A DNA stretch of 64,000 nucleotides from Streptomyces sp. CNH099 (GTDB lineage Bacteria; Actinomycetota; Actinomycetes; Streptomycetales; Streptomycetaceae). Position 1 is the stretch's first letter. Every line of letters starts with the position of its first letter. Under the pieces are notes generated by a model, which was given only the letters and a program-made list of their open reading frames with translations, was not told the origin of the DNA and made no database searches. Location: NCBI GenBank assembly GCA_000514715.1, contig AZWL01000007.1:62001-126000 (forward strand). Reading direction: 5' to 3'. The position numbers were made by a program, and so were the translations under genes. Below, in pieces: positions 9,045-16,477 of the stretch.

Positions 9045-9991
9045 CCGTGGCCGGCTCCTCCCCGCAGCCCGACGCGCCGAGCCGTCTGAGGGCGTACGTC
9101 GTCCTCGGCAAGCTCGCCTTCTACGACTACTACCTCGCCGCCTTCGTCGTCATCGCCGCACTGCCCGCGTCCCGGCTCGACAACCCGGGCAGCTACGTGA
9201 CGCTGGTGCTGTACTTCGCCGGCTACGCCGGGGTGGTCGCGGCCTCGGCGACGCTGGACGACGTCACCGGCATCCGGGACGGCAGCGACGAGCGCAACTA
9301 CGCGCCGGAGCAGGGCGCGCTGCGCGACCGCTCGCGCAAGCCGCTGCTCAGCGGCGTGCTGACGGCGCGGGAGGCGGAGCGGTTCGCCGGGGTCGCCGCG
9401 CTCTGGGGCCTCGCCCTGTGGTCGCTGACGTACGCCACGGCGCCCGACCCGCCGCTCTGGGCGGCGTTCGCGCTGCTCGCCGCGCTGGTCAGCAACCTCC
9501 AGTACTCGTACGGCCTGAAGCTCAGCTACCGCGGCGGGCAGGAGCTGCTGCTGCTCACCCCGGGGCTCGCGGTGCTGCTGCCGTTCGTGCTCGTCGAGGG
9601 CTCCGTCAGCGGGCTGATCTGGACGGAGACCCTGCTGGTGGGGCTCTGGAGCCTGATGGTGTCGATCTACTCGAACATCAACGACGTGGAGGGCGACCGC
9701 CAGGTCGGCCGCCGGAACCTGGCCACGCTCACCACCCCGGACGGCTACCGCCGCGTCGTGGCGGCGGTGCACCTGCTGGAGCCGCTGACGGTGGCGGCGG
9801 CGATCGCGCTCGGCGCCGTGCCGTTCTGGTTCGTCCTGCCGATGATCCCGCTGTACGCGATGCGCTTCCAGCAGGCCCGCTCCGGCCTCGTGCGCGGCGA
9901 GGTGCTGCGGGCCCGGCTGCTGGGCATCAAGCTGCACCGGTGGGGCGTGCCGGTGCTGGTCGGGCTCAACATCCTCGTCGAACACGTCTGA
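9041..9991 (+). CDS. UbiA-family membrane prenyltransferase
   Basis: 316 residues, mostly hydrophobic, with about eight to nine predicted membrane helices. The two acidic UbiA motifs are recognisable: SATLDDVTGIRDGSD (near residue 69) and YSNINDVEGDRQVGRR (near residue 208). They bind Mg and the prenyl diphosphate. Such enzymes prenylate aromatic acids or quinones, or build polyprenyl-phosphosugars. The GTG start overlaps the methyltransferase stop. Beside a benzoate-type transporter and an acyl-CoA ligase, an aromatic acceptor is plausible but not shown. Confidence 0.9.
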   Translation: MTVAGSSPQPDAPSRLRAYVVLGKLAFYDYYLAAFVVIAALPASRLDNPGSYVTLVLYFAGYAGVVAASATLDDVTGIRDGSDERNYAPEQGALRDRSRKPLLSGVLTAREAERFAGVAALWGLALWSLTYATAPDPPLWAAFALLAALVSNLQYSYGLKLSYRGGQELLLLTPGLAVLLPFVLVEGSVSGLIWTETLLVGLWSLMVSIYSNINDVEGDRQVGRRNLATLTTPDGYRRVVAAVHLLEPLTVAAAIALGAVPFWFVLPMIPLYAMRFQQARSGLVRGEVLRARLLGIKLHRWGVPVLVGLNILVEHV

Positions 9992-10003
9992 CGGGGCGCG
10001 TCG

Positions 10004-11206
10004 TTGACCCCTGAGGCGCCAGGCGCGGGGCCGGCGGAGAAGCGGCGGCCGGCGCTGACCGTCTCGACGCTGGTGGCCGGCGTCGTCGTGGTCGTGGTCT
10101 CGTACACCGGGCCGGTGGCCGTGGTGCTGCAGGCCGCCCGCGCCGGGGACATCGGCGCGGACCGGCTGGAGTCGTGGCTGTGGGCGCTGTCCATCGGCAG
10201 CGGGGTCACATGCGTGGTGCTGAGCCTGGCGTACCGGGCGCCGGTGCTGACCGCGTGGTCGACGCCGGGCGCGGCGCTGCTGGTGACCGCGCTGGGCACG
10301 TACTCCTTCGCCGAGGCCGTCGGCGCGTACGTGATCGCCGCGGTGCTCACCGTGCTGCTCGGCCTCAGCCGGCTGTTCGGCACGCTCATGCGGTTGCTGC
10401 CGCCGGAGGTCGCGGCGGCCACGCTGGCGGGCATCCTGCTGGAGTTCGGGCTGCGGCTGTTCCGCACCGCCGACGGCGACCCGGCGCTGGTGGTCCTCAT
10501 GCTCGCCGCGTACCTCGCGGGCCGGCGCTTCGCCGCGTCCTGGGCGACCGCGCTGGCGCTGCTCGCCGGCTGCGCCTGGACCGCCGCCACCGCCGGCTTC
10601 GGCAGTTGGTCGGGCGAGGTGCGCCTGGCCGTCCCGGCGTTCACGGCGCCGGAGTTCACCGCGGACGCCGCGGTGGGCCTCGCGCTGCCGCTCTTCCTGG
10701 TCACCATGGCGTCGCAGAACGCCCCCGGGCTGGCCGTGCTCAACGCCGCGGGCTACCGGCCCGACGCCGACCGGCTGGTCACCTCGACCGGCGCCGCCTG
10801 GCTGGCGCTGGCCCCGTTCGGCGGCCACGCCATCAACCTGGCCGCCATCACCGCGGCCATCTGCACCGGCCCCTCCGCCCACCCGGACCCGGGCCGGCGG
10901 TACGGGGCCGGGGTGGCGGCCGGCGTGGGCTACCTGATCGTCGGGATCTCCGGCTCGACCTTCCTCGCCCTGTTCGCGACGCTGCCGGCGGCGCTGGTGG
11001 CGGCGACGGCCGGGATCGCGCTGCTGGGCGCGACCGGCGGGGCGCTGGCCGCGGCCACCCGGGACGCGAGCCGGCTCGACAGCGCGCTGATCGCGTTCCT
11101 CGTCACCGCCTCCGGCGTCGAACTGCTCGGCGTCGGGTCGGCGTTCTGGGGGCTGCTGGCCGGGGTGCTCACGCACCTGGCCCTGCACCGGCGCCGGGCC
11201 GGCTGA
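10004..11206 (+). CDS. BenE-family (benzoate/H+ symporter-type) membrane transporter
   Basis: 400 residues, TTG start at 10004, with about 11-12 hydrophobic helices. BenE signatures include AWSTPGAALL near residue 83, the GILLEFGLRLF helix and MASQNAPGLAVL with FGGHAINLAAITAAICTG in the second half. The family imports benzoate or related organic anions. The gene lies 12 bp after the prenyltransferase and is likely co-transcribed, so it may import a precursor or export a product of the cluster. A purely housekeeping role cannot be excluded. Confidence 0.85.
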   Translation: MTPEAPGAGPAEKRRPALTVSTLVAGVVVVVVSYTGPVAVVLQAARAGDIGADRLESWLWALSIGSGVTCVVLSLAYRAPVLTAWSTPGAALLVTALGTYSFAEAVGAYVIAAVLTVLLGLSRLFGTLMRLLPPEVAAATLAGILLEFGLRLFRTADGDPALVVLMLAAYLAGRRFAASWATALALLAGCAWTAATAGFGSWSGEVRLAVPAFTAPEFTADAAVGLALPLFLVTMASQNAPGLAVLNAAGYRPDADRLVTSTGAAWLALAPFGGHAINLAAITAAICTGPSAHPDPGRRYGAGVAAGVGYLIVGISGSTFLALFATLPAALVAATAGIALLGATGGALAAATRDASRLDSALIAFLVTASGVELLGVGSAFWGLLAGVLTHLALHRRRAG

Positions 11207-11245
11207 CCGCCGGCCCGGGCCCGTCCGACCGACGTGCGGCAGGCC

Positions 11246-12868
11246 CTACGTCCAGCGGCCGGTGCCGATGGTGCCCGTGCTGCCCAGCACCTTCTCGCGC
11301 AGCTCCAGCCGTCGGACCTTCCAGGTCGCGGTGCGCGGCACGTCCTCCCAGGGGATCACCCGGGGCTCGCCCAGCTCGGGCAGGTCGGCCGTCGCCCGCT
11401 GCCACGCCTGCGGGTCGAGCTCGTCGCCGTCCAGGCTGAGCACCGGCACCGGCTTCTCGCCGGGCGTGCCGAGGACGGTGACGTCGGAGACCTCGGGCAG
11501 CCGGTCCAGCAGGATGCTCTCCAGCTCGATCCCGCTCATCCCGGGGATGACGTCGACCTCGCGGTCGATGAGCTTGAACTGCCCGCCCTTCGTCCGCTCG
11601 CCGATGTCCCCGGTGTTCCACCACCTGCCGGTGGCCTTCTCCCGGTACCGGTCGCTCTCGCCGAGGTAGTCGAGGCAGCGGCCGCTGCTGGCGACGAGCA
11701 TCATCCCGGGCTCGCCCCTGCGGCGCACCGGCTCACCGGTCTCGACGTCGACCACCCGGACCTTCGCGAAGCCGGGCATCGGCCGGCCGATCAGGCTGGT
11801 GACCGCCTTGGCGTCGGTGGTACGGCGCAGCATCCTGCGGGTGTAAACGGCCGCGCAGATCGGCCCCGCCTCGCTCTGCCCCCAGCTCTGCCCCCACAGC
11901 GGGAGGCGCCGCCGGGAGACGCCGAGGAAGGTGCGTACGGTCCGCGGGTGCACCGCGTCGAACGTGCCGACGTACATCCGGACCCGGTGGAACAGCTCGG
12001 GCCGGCGGTGCGCGAGCGACTCCCAGCGCTGGAAGATGTTCGGGCACGCCTCCAGCGTGGTGGGCCGGTGCTCGGCGAGCACCCGGGCGGCGTTGTCGGG
12101 GTCGTGCCGGGAGATGGCGACCAGCTTCTCCGGGGCCAGCGTGAACTGGCCCATCAGCCACGTCACCGTGCGCCCGTGGGCGAAGGAGATCGACGACGCG
12201 TACACGGTGCTGCGGTTGCTGGCGAGCAGGGGGAACCGTATCCGCTCCAGCTTCGCCGCGCCGCCGAGCAGGCTGGTGCCGGAGTGCACGACGAGCTTCG
12301 GCACCCCCGTGGTGCCGGAGGTGTGCATGATGAGCATGGGCTCGTCCGGGCCGCGCAGCTGCACCGGCGCCTCGGGCGCCCCCTCCAGGTCGCCGAGGGT
12401 GAGCGCCCCTTCGGGCGCCCCCGGGCCCGGCTCGCCGAGCACCAGGAACCGTATCTCCGGGCCGCCCAGCTTGACCCCGGCCGCGTCGGCCCGCGCCAGC
12501 ACCGCGGGCGAGACCACCACGACGCTGGGGTCGAGCCGCTCGATCATCTTCCGGTGCGCCTCGGGCGCGCCGACCCCCGCGATCGTGGCGGGCAGCGCGC
12601 CGAGACGGGCCGCGGAGGCGGCGGCGAGGGTGATGTCCAGGTGGTTCTCTTTGATGATGGCCACCCGGTCGCCCGGCCGCGCCCCGGCCGCGTACAGCCG
12701 GCCGGCGAAGTCCCGTACCAGCGCGGCCAGGGCCTCCGCGTCATAGTGCACGCCACCGGCCGGGGCGATGTCGAACGGACGGTCGAGCCAGGCGGCCGTC
12801 TGGTGCTTCAGGCCGGCGTGCCAGTCGAAAAGCGCGCCGATGTTCATCGGCGGTCTCCGAGTGGGCAT
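11246..12868 (-). CDS. AMP-dependent acyl-CoA synthetase/ligase (ANL superfamily)
   Basis: 540 residues. The phosphate-binding loop LIMHTSGTTGVPKLVVHSG lies near residues 177-195, the WWNTGDIGER motif marks the hinge region, and the catalytic lysine of the C-terminal domain sits in TATWKVRRLEL near residue 518. The ATG at 12868 is supported by GGGGAGGA 6 bases upstream; a second ATG lies 7 codons in. It converges on the BenE gene with 39 bp between them. The enzyme adenylates a carboxylic acid and loads it on CoA or a carrier, perhaps the acid moved by the transporter. Confidence 0.9.
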   Translation of the reverse strand: MPTRRPPMNIGALFDWHAGLKHQTAAWLDRPFDIAPAGGVHYDAEALAALVRDFAGRLYAAGARPGDRVAIIKENHLDITLAAASAARLGALPATIAGVGAPEAHRKMIERLDPSVVVVSPAVLARADAAGVKLGGPEIRFLVLGEPGPGAPEGALTLGDLEGAPEAPVQLRGPDEPMLIMHTSGTTGVPKLVVHSGTSLLGGAAKLERIRFPLLASNRSTVYASSISFAHGRTVTWLMGQFTLAPEKLVAISRHDPDNAARVLAEHRPTTLEACPNIFQRWESLAHRRPELFHRVRMYVGTFDAVHPRTVRTFLGVSRRRLPLWGQSWGQSEAGPICAAVYTRRMLRRTTDAKAVTSLIGRPMPGFAKVRVVDVETGEPVRRRGEPGMMLVASSGRCLDYLGESDRYREKATGRWWNTGDIGERTKGGQFKLIDREVDVIPGMSGIELESILLDRLPEVSDVTVLGTPGEKPVPVLSLDGDELDPQAWQRATADLPELGEPRVIPWEDVPRTATWKVRRLELREKVLGSTGTIGTGRWT

Positions 12869-13012
12869 GTGGAGTCCTCCCCGCAGACGGAGTCGTGCCG
12901 ATCACCCTACGAGCGCGACCCGTACGCCGGCACGGCAATGCCCGAGGCGGGCGGCCCTGACGCATAGCAATAACCAGCCGGTTCCCCGGGCACGTTCCGT
13001 ATGGCAGGTCGT

Positions 13013-13042
13013 CCGCCGAGCGGTGCCCGCCGCGCTCGGCGG
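13013..13042 (-). terminator. Hairpin downstream of the flavoprotein gene
   Basis: A perfect 10-bp stem (13013-13022 with 13033-13042, 10-base loop) lies 20-49 bases past the stop at 13062 on the minus strand. Confidence 0.7.
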
Positions 13043-13061
13043 TGCTTGGCAGTGCCCGCGG

Positions 13062-14354
13062 CTACATGAGGTCCTCCAGCGGCACCGCCGGGTCGCCCAG
13101 GCGCTCCGGGTCCACCGCCGTGCCGGACCTGATCAGGTTCTGGATGCCCCCGGTGACGTCCCACACGTTCATGTTCATCCCCGCCAGCACCCGGCCCTCC
13201 TTCAGCCAGAACGCGACGAACTCCCGCCGCCCGACGTCGCCGCGGCACACCACCTGGTCGTACGACCCGGGCGGCGCGTGCCCCGAGTACTCCAGGCCCA
13301 TGTCGTACTGGTCGGAGAAGAAGTACGGCACGCGGTCGTACGTCACGTCCCGCCCGAGCATCGCGCGGGCCGCGGCCGGGCCGCCGTTGAGCGCGTTCGC
13401 CCAGTGCTCCACCCGCAGGGGGGCGCCGCCGGCGGCAGAGGAGCCGGCGGCGGGGTGGGAGGCGGCGGGATGAGCGACGGCGGCGACGTCGCCGGCGGCG
13501 TAGACGTCCGGGTCGGAGGTGCGCAGCGCGGCGTCGGTGGCGATGCCGCCGCCCTGCTCGCGCGGTACGACGTCGAGGCCGGCGGCCTCGGCGAGCGCGG
13601 TGCGCGGGGCGGCGCCGATGGCGGCGAGCACGTCGTGTGCCGGGTGCTCGTCGCCGTCGTCGGTGAGCGCCGCCAGCACCATGCCGTCCTTGCCGGTGAT
13701 GGCCGTCAGCCGGGTGCCGAAGTGGAACCGGACGCCGTGCTCGCGGTGCAGGTCGACGAAGACCTGGCCGATCTCCGGGCCGACGACCGCGTGCAGCGGC
13801 GTGGGCTCCGGCTCGACGACGGTGACCTCCGCCCCGTACGTGCGCGCCGCCGCGGCGACCTCCAGGCCGATCCACCCGGCGCCGGCGATGACGAGGTGCC
13901 CGTTGTCGCGGCCGAGGGCGGCGAGGACGCCGCGCAGCAGCTCGGCGTGGCCGAGGCGGCGCAGGTGGTGGACGCCGGCGAGGTCGGTGCCGGGGATGTC
14001 CAGCCGGCGCGGCTCGGCGCCGGTGGCCAGGAGCAGCTTGTCGTAGTGCACCCGGGTGCCGTCGCCGAGGGTCACGGCCTTCGCGGCGCGGTCCAGCGCG
14101 GTGACGGTCTGGCCGAGGTGCAGCTCGACCTCGGCCTCGGCGTACCAGCCGGGCGGCTGGGCGAAGACGCTGTCGCGCTCTTCCTTGCCGAGGAGGTAGC
14201 CCTTGGACAGCGGCGGTCGCTCGTACGGGTGGTCGTGCTCGTCGCCGATGAGGATGACCCGGCCGGTGAATCCCTCCGAGCGCAGCGTCTCCGCCGCTTT
14301 CGCTCCGGCCAGTCCTCCTCCGACGATGACGAACGTCTGATGTGCGTCGACCAC
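13062..14354 (-). CDS. FAD/NAD-dependent oxidoreductase, ferredoxin/rubredoxin reductase-like
   Basis: 430 residues. An N-terminal FAD-binding GGGLAGAKAAE lies near residues 10-20, ERPPLSKGYL is the ferredoxin-reductase signature, a second dinucleotide fold is GAGWIGLEVAAAARTYG, and DVYAAGDVA is the C-terminal FAD contact. A reductase C-terminal domain with YFFSDQYDMGLEYSGHA follows. The GTG at 14354 is chosen for the GAGGAGGG 6-9 bases upstream; an ATG 13 codons earlier has no ribosome site. Such proteins pass electrons from NAD(P)H to ferredoxins for P450s or ring oxygenases. No ferredoxin gene is adjacent. Confidence 0.9.
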   Translation of the reverse strand: MVDAHQTFVIVGGGLAGAKAAETLRSEGFTGRVILIGDEHDHPYERPPLSKGYLLGKEERDSVFAQPPGWYAEAEVELHLGQTVTALDRAAKAVTLGDGTRVHYDKLLLATGAEPRRLDIPGTDLAGVHHLRRLGHAELLRGVLAALGRDNGHLVIAGAGWIGLEVAAAARTYGAEVTVVEPEPTPLHAVVGPEIGQVFVDLHREHGVRFHFGTRLTAITGKDGMVLAALTDDGDEHPAHDVLAAIGAAPRTALAEAAGLDVVPREQGGGIATDAALRTSDPDVYAAGDVAAVAHPAASHPAAGSSAAGGAPLRVEHWANALNGGPAAARAMLGRDVTYDRVPYFFSDQYDMGLEYSGHAPPGSYDQVVCRGDVGRREFVAFWLKEGRVLAGMNMNVWDVTGGIQNLIRSGTAVDPERLGDPAVPLEDLM

Positions 14355-14692
14355 TTCACGCCCTCCTCTGGCTCCCGGGCCCCGACCATCCATTTTGCCG
14401 TGTCCCCGGCCGCGTTGCCGCCACCGCGAGCCTCCCGCACGCGGCGTGGTGGCGGAAGGGGCTGGCGCGCCAGGGCTGCGCGGGCGGACGGAGCCGCGTA
14501 CCGGGCCGGCGGGCCGCGGGCCGGTCCGGGCGCGGGCCGCGGAGCAGGGGCGGATGGGGGCGAAACGGGCTGGTGGGGACGGTGACGACCGGTTACGAAC
14601 GGGGAACCCTGCCCCGGTACGCGACCGGGGGCGCTCCCGGGTCCGCGCCCGCCCCCGCGCCCACCGGCGCGCCGGTGGCCGGATCTCGCCGG
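14355..14692. other. Intergenic region without a convincing gene
   Basis: 338 bases lie between dgt and the flavoprotein gene, both minus strand. I see an 8-bp stem CCGCCACC/GGTGGCGG (14418-14425 with 14448-14455) that could end dgt transcription. The rest presumably carries the flavoprotein promoter. No recognisable -10/-35 or coding signal. Confidence 0.5.
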
Positions 14693-15979
14693 TCACCCCG
14701 TCAGGCGGGCGTGCAGCCGCCGCGCCGCCGCGTCCGTCAGCGCCGCGATCTGGTCCACGACCGCCCGCAGCCGCCCCGCGTCGTCCGCCGCCGCCGCGTG
14801 CAGCGCGCGGAACTGCGGGTCGAGCCCCTCCGGCGCCCCCGCCGTCAGCGCCGCCGCCAGCTCCGCCAGCACGACCCGCTGGTCCGCCCGCAGCCGTGCC
14901 TGGTCCGGCCGCTGCATCACGAACCGGTCCGCGACCGCCTTGAGTACCGCGCACTCCAGCCGCGCCGCGCGCGGCACGATCAGCTCGGCGGCGTAGCGGG
15001 ACAGCGGGCCCGTGCCGTACGCGGCGCGCGTGGCGCCCTCGGCGGCGAGGCAGAAGCGGCCGATGAGCTGGCTGGTGGCGTCCTTGAGGCGGGCCTGCGC
15101 GGCGGCGGTGCCGTCGTAGCCGTGCGGCCACCACTCCTGGGCCAGCAGCCGGTCGAGCGCGTCGGCGAGTTCGGCCGCCGCCGTGCCCGGGGCGTAGCGG
15201 GCGGCGGCGACGCCGAGGACGTCGGCGCGCTCCGGCCCGGCGAGCAGCATCGCGGGGTCGAGGTGGCCGGCGTGCAGGCCGTCCTCGACGTCGTGCACGG
15301 AGTAGGCCACGTCGTCGGACCAGTCCATGACCTGCGCCTCGAAGCAGGTGCGCGGTGCGGGCACCCCCTCCCGCACCCAGGTGAAGACCGGCAGGTCGTC
15401 GGGGTAGACGCCGAACTTGGCGGCGCCAGGACCGGCAGGTCCGGCCGGGTGGCCGCCGCGCGGCCAGGGGTACTTGGTCGCGGCGTCCAGGGCCGCCCGG
15501 GTGAGGTTGAGCCCGACGGGCCGGCCGTCGGCGGTGAAGCGCTTGGGCTCCAGCCGGGTGAGCAGCCGCAGCGACTGCGCGTTGCCCTCGAAGCCGCCGC
15601 AGGGCGCGGCCAGCTCGTCGAGGACCTGCTCGCCGTTGTGGCCGAACGGCGGGTGTCCGAGGTCGTGCGCGAGGCACGCGGTCTCGACGAGGTCGGGGTC
15701 GCAGCCGAGGGCGGCGCCCAGCTCGCGGCCGACCTGGGCGCACTCCAGCGAGTGCGTGAGGCGGGTGCGGGGCGTGGCGTCGGCGAACGTCACGGTCCGG
15801 CCTCCCCCGCCCTCGCCCTCGCCGTCGGCGCCGGGCGTGACGACCTGGGTCTTGCCGGCGAGCCGGCGCAGCGCGGCGGAGTGCAGCACGCGGGCGCGGT
15901 CGCGCTGGAAGGCGGTGCGGCCGGGGCGCTTGTCGGGCTCGGGGGCCCAGCGTTCGAGGTCGGCGTCGGTGTACCCCAT
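14693..15979 (-). CDS. dgt: Deoxyguanosinetriphosphate triphosphohydrolase (dGTPase, HD domain)
   Basis: 428 residues. HD-superfamily metal ligands are visible: TRLTHSLE (His) near residue 68, [13 protein letters not shown] (His-Asp plus second His) near residue 105, and [15 protein letters not shown] (Asp) near residue 220. It hydrolyses dGTP to deoxyguanosine and triphosphate and so controls dNTP pools. The start [12 protein letters not shown] region is typical of actinobacterial dGTPase-like proteins. A basic insertion [12 protein letters not shown] (near residue 55) is low-complexity. The gene stands alone, 105 bp from nirD. Confidence 0.93.
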   Translation of the reverse strand: MGYTDADLERWAPEPDKRPGRTAFQRDRARVLHSAALRRLAGKTQVVTPGADGEGEGGGGRTVTFADATPRTRLTHSLECAQVGRELGAALGCDPDLVETACLAHDLGHPPFGHNGEQVLDELAAPCGGFEGNAQSLRLLTRLEPKRFTADGRPVGLNLTRAALDAATKYPWPRGGHPAGPAGPGAAKFGVYPDDLPVFTWVREGVPAPRTCFEAQVMDWSDDVAYSVHDVEDGLHAGHLDPAMLLAGPERADVLGVAAARYAPGTAAAELADALDRLLAQEWWPHGYDGTAAAQARLKDATSQLIGRFCLAAEGATRAAYGTGPLSRYAAELIVPRAARLECAVLKAVADRFVMQRPDQARLRADQRVVLAELAAALTAGAPEGLDPQFRALHAAAADDAGRLRAVVDQIAALTDAAARRLHARLTG

Positions 15980-16031
15980 GGGGCGAACGGTAGCCCGGGC
16001 ACGGCGCGGCGGGTCCGGGCGCGGGGCGGCG

Positions 16032-16057
16032 GTACGGGCCGCGCCCGCGGTCCGTAC
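16032..16057 (-). terminator. Hairpin after nirD
   Basis: An 11-bp stem with one G-T pair (16032-16042 with 16047-16057, loop GCCC) lies about 30 bases past the nirD stop on the minus strand. It probably ends the nitrite reductase operon. Confidence 0.65.
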
Positions 16058-16084
16058 GGGCCTGCCCCCGGTGCGTACCCGCCG

Positions 16085-16477
16085 CTACGCCGCCACCTCC
16101 GCGATCCGCGCGGGGTACGCGGGCACCGCCACCTCCTCGTCGTCCAGGCAGCGCCCCGTCGCCAGGTCGAAGCGCTGCTTCAGCAGCGGCGACGCCACGA
16201 ACGGCCGGCTCCCCTGGGCGGCGGGCGCCGAGCCCAGCAGCCCCCGCGACAGCACGTACGCCCCGGTGAACGGGTCGCGGTTGCCGATCGCGTAGACGTC
16301 GCCGGTGCGGCCGAGGAAGACCGCGGCCTGGGTGCCGTCCGGGAGCAGCGCGGCGACGCCGCGGCCGTGGGTGAGCAGGTTGAGGTCGCACACCGGGTGC
16401 CAGCCGGCCGCGGTGCGGATCTCGACGCGCAGCAGGGTCCGCGCCGGGGAGTCCGCCGTCGTCATCGTCGTGGTCAT
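16085..16477 (-). CDS. nirD: Nitrite reductase (NADH) small subunit
   Basis: 130 residues of the Rieske-like NirD type. The fold starts at RTLLRVEIRTAAGWHPVCDLNLL and contains QAAVFLGRTGDVYAIGNRDPFTGA and SPLLKQRFDLATGRCLDDEEVAVPAYPARI. As in other NirD proteins, the cysteines and histidines of true Rieske centres are missing. The ATG at 16477 follows AAGGAG by 7 bases and overlaps the nirB stop as ATGA, so the two subunits are translationally coupled. Together they reduce nitrite to ammonia in the cytoplasm. Confidence 0.95.
   Translation of the reverse strand: MTTTMTTADSPARTLLRVEIRTAAGWHPVCDLNLLTHGRGVAALLPDGTQAAVFLGRTGDVYAIGNRDPFTGAYVLSRGLLGSAPAAQGSRPFVASPLLKQRFDLATGRCLDDEEVAVPAYPARIAEVAA

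Noticed and set aside
11207..11245. Terminator between the BenE and acyl-CoA ligase genes
   Set aside because: Only a short GC-rich self-complementary stretch is present; no stable hairpin could be drawn.
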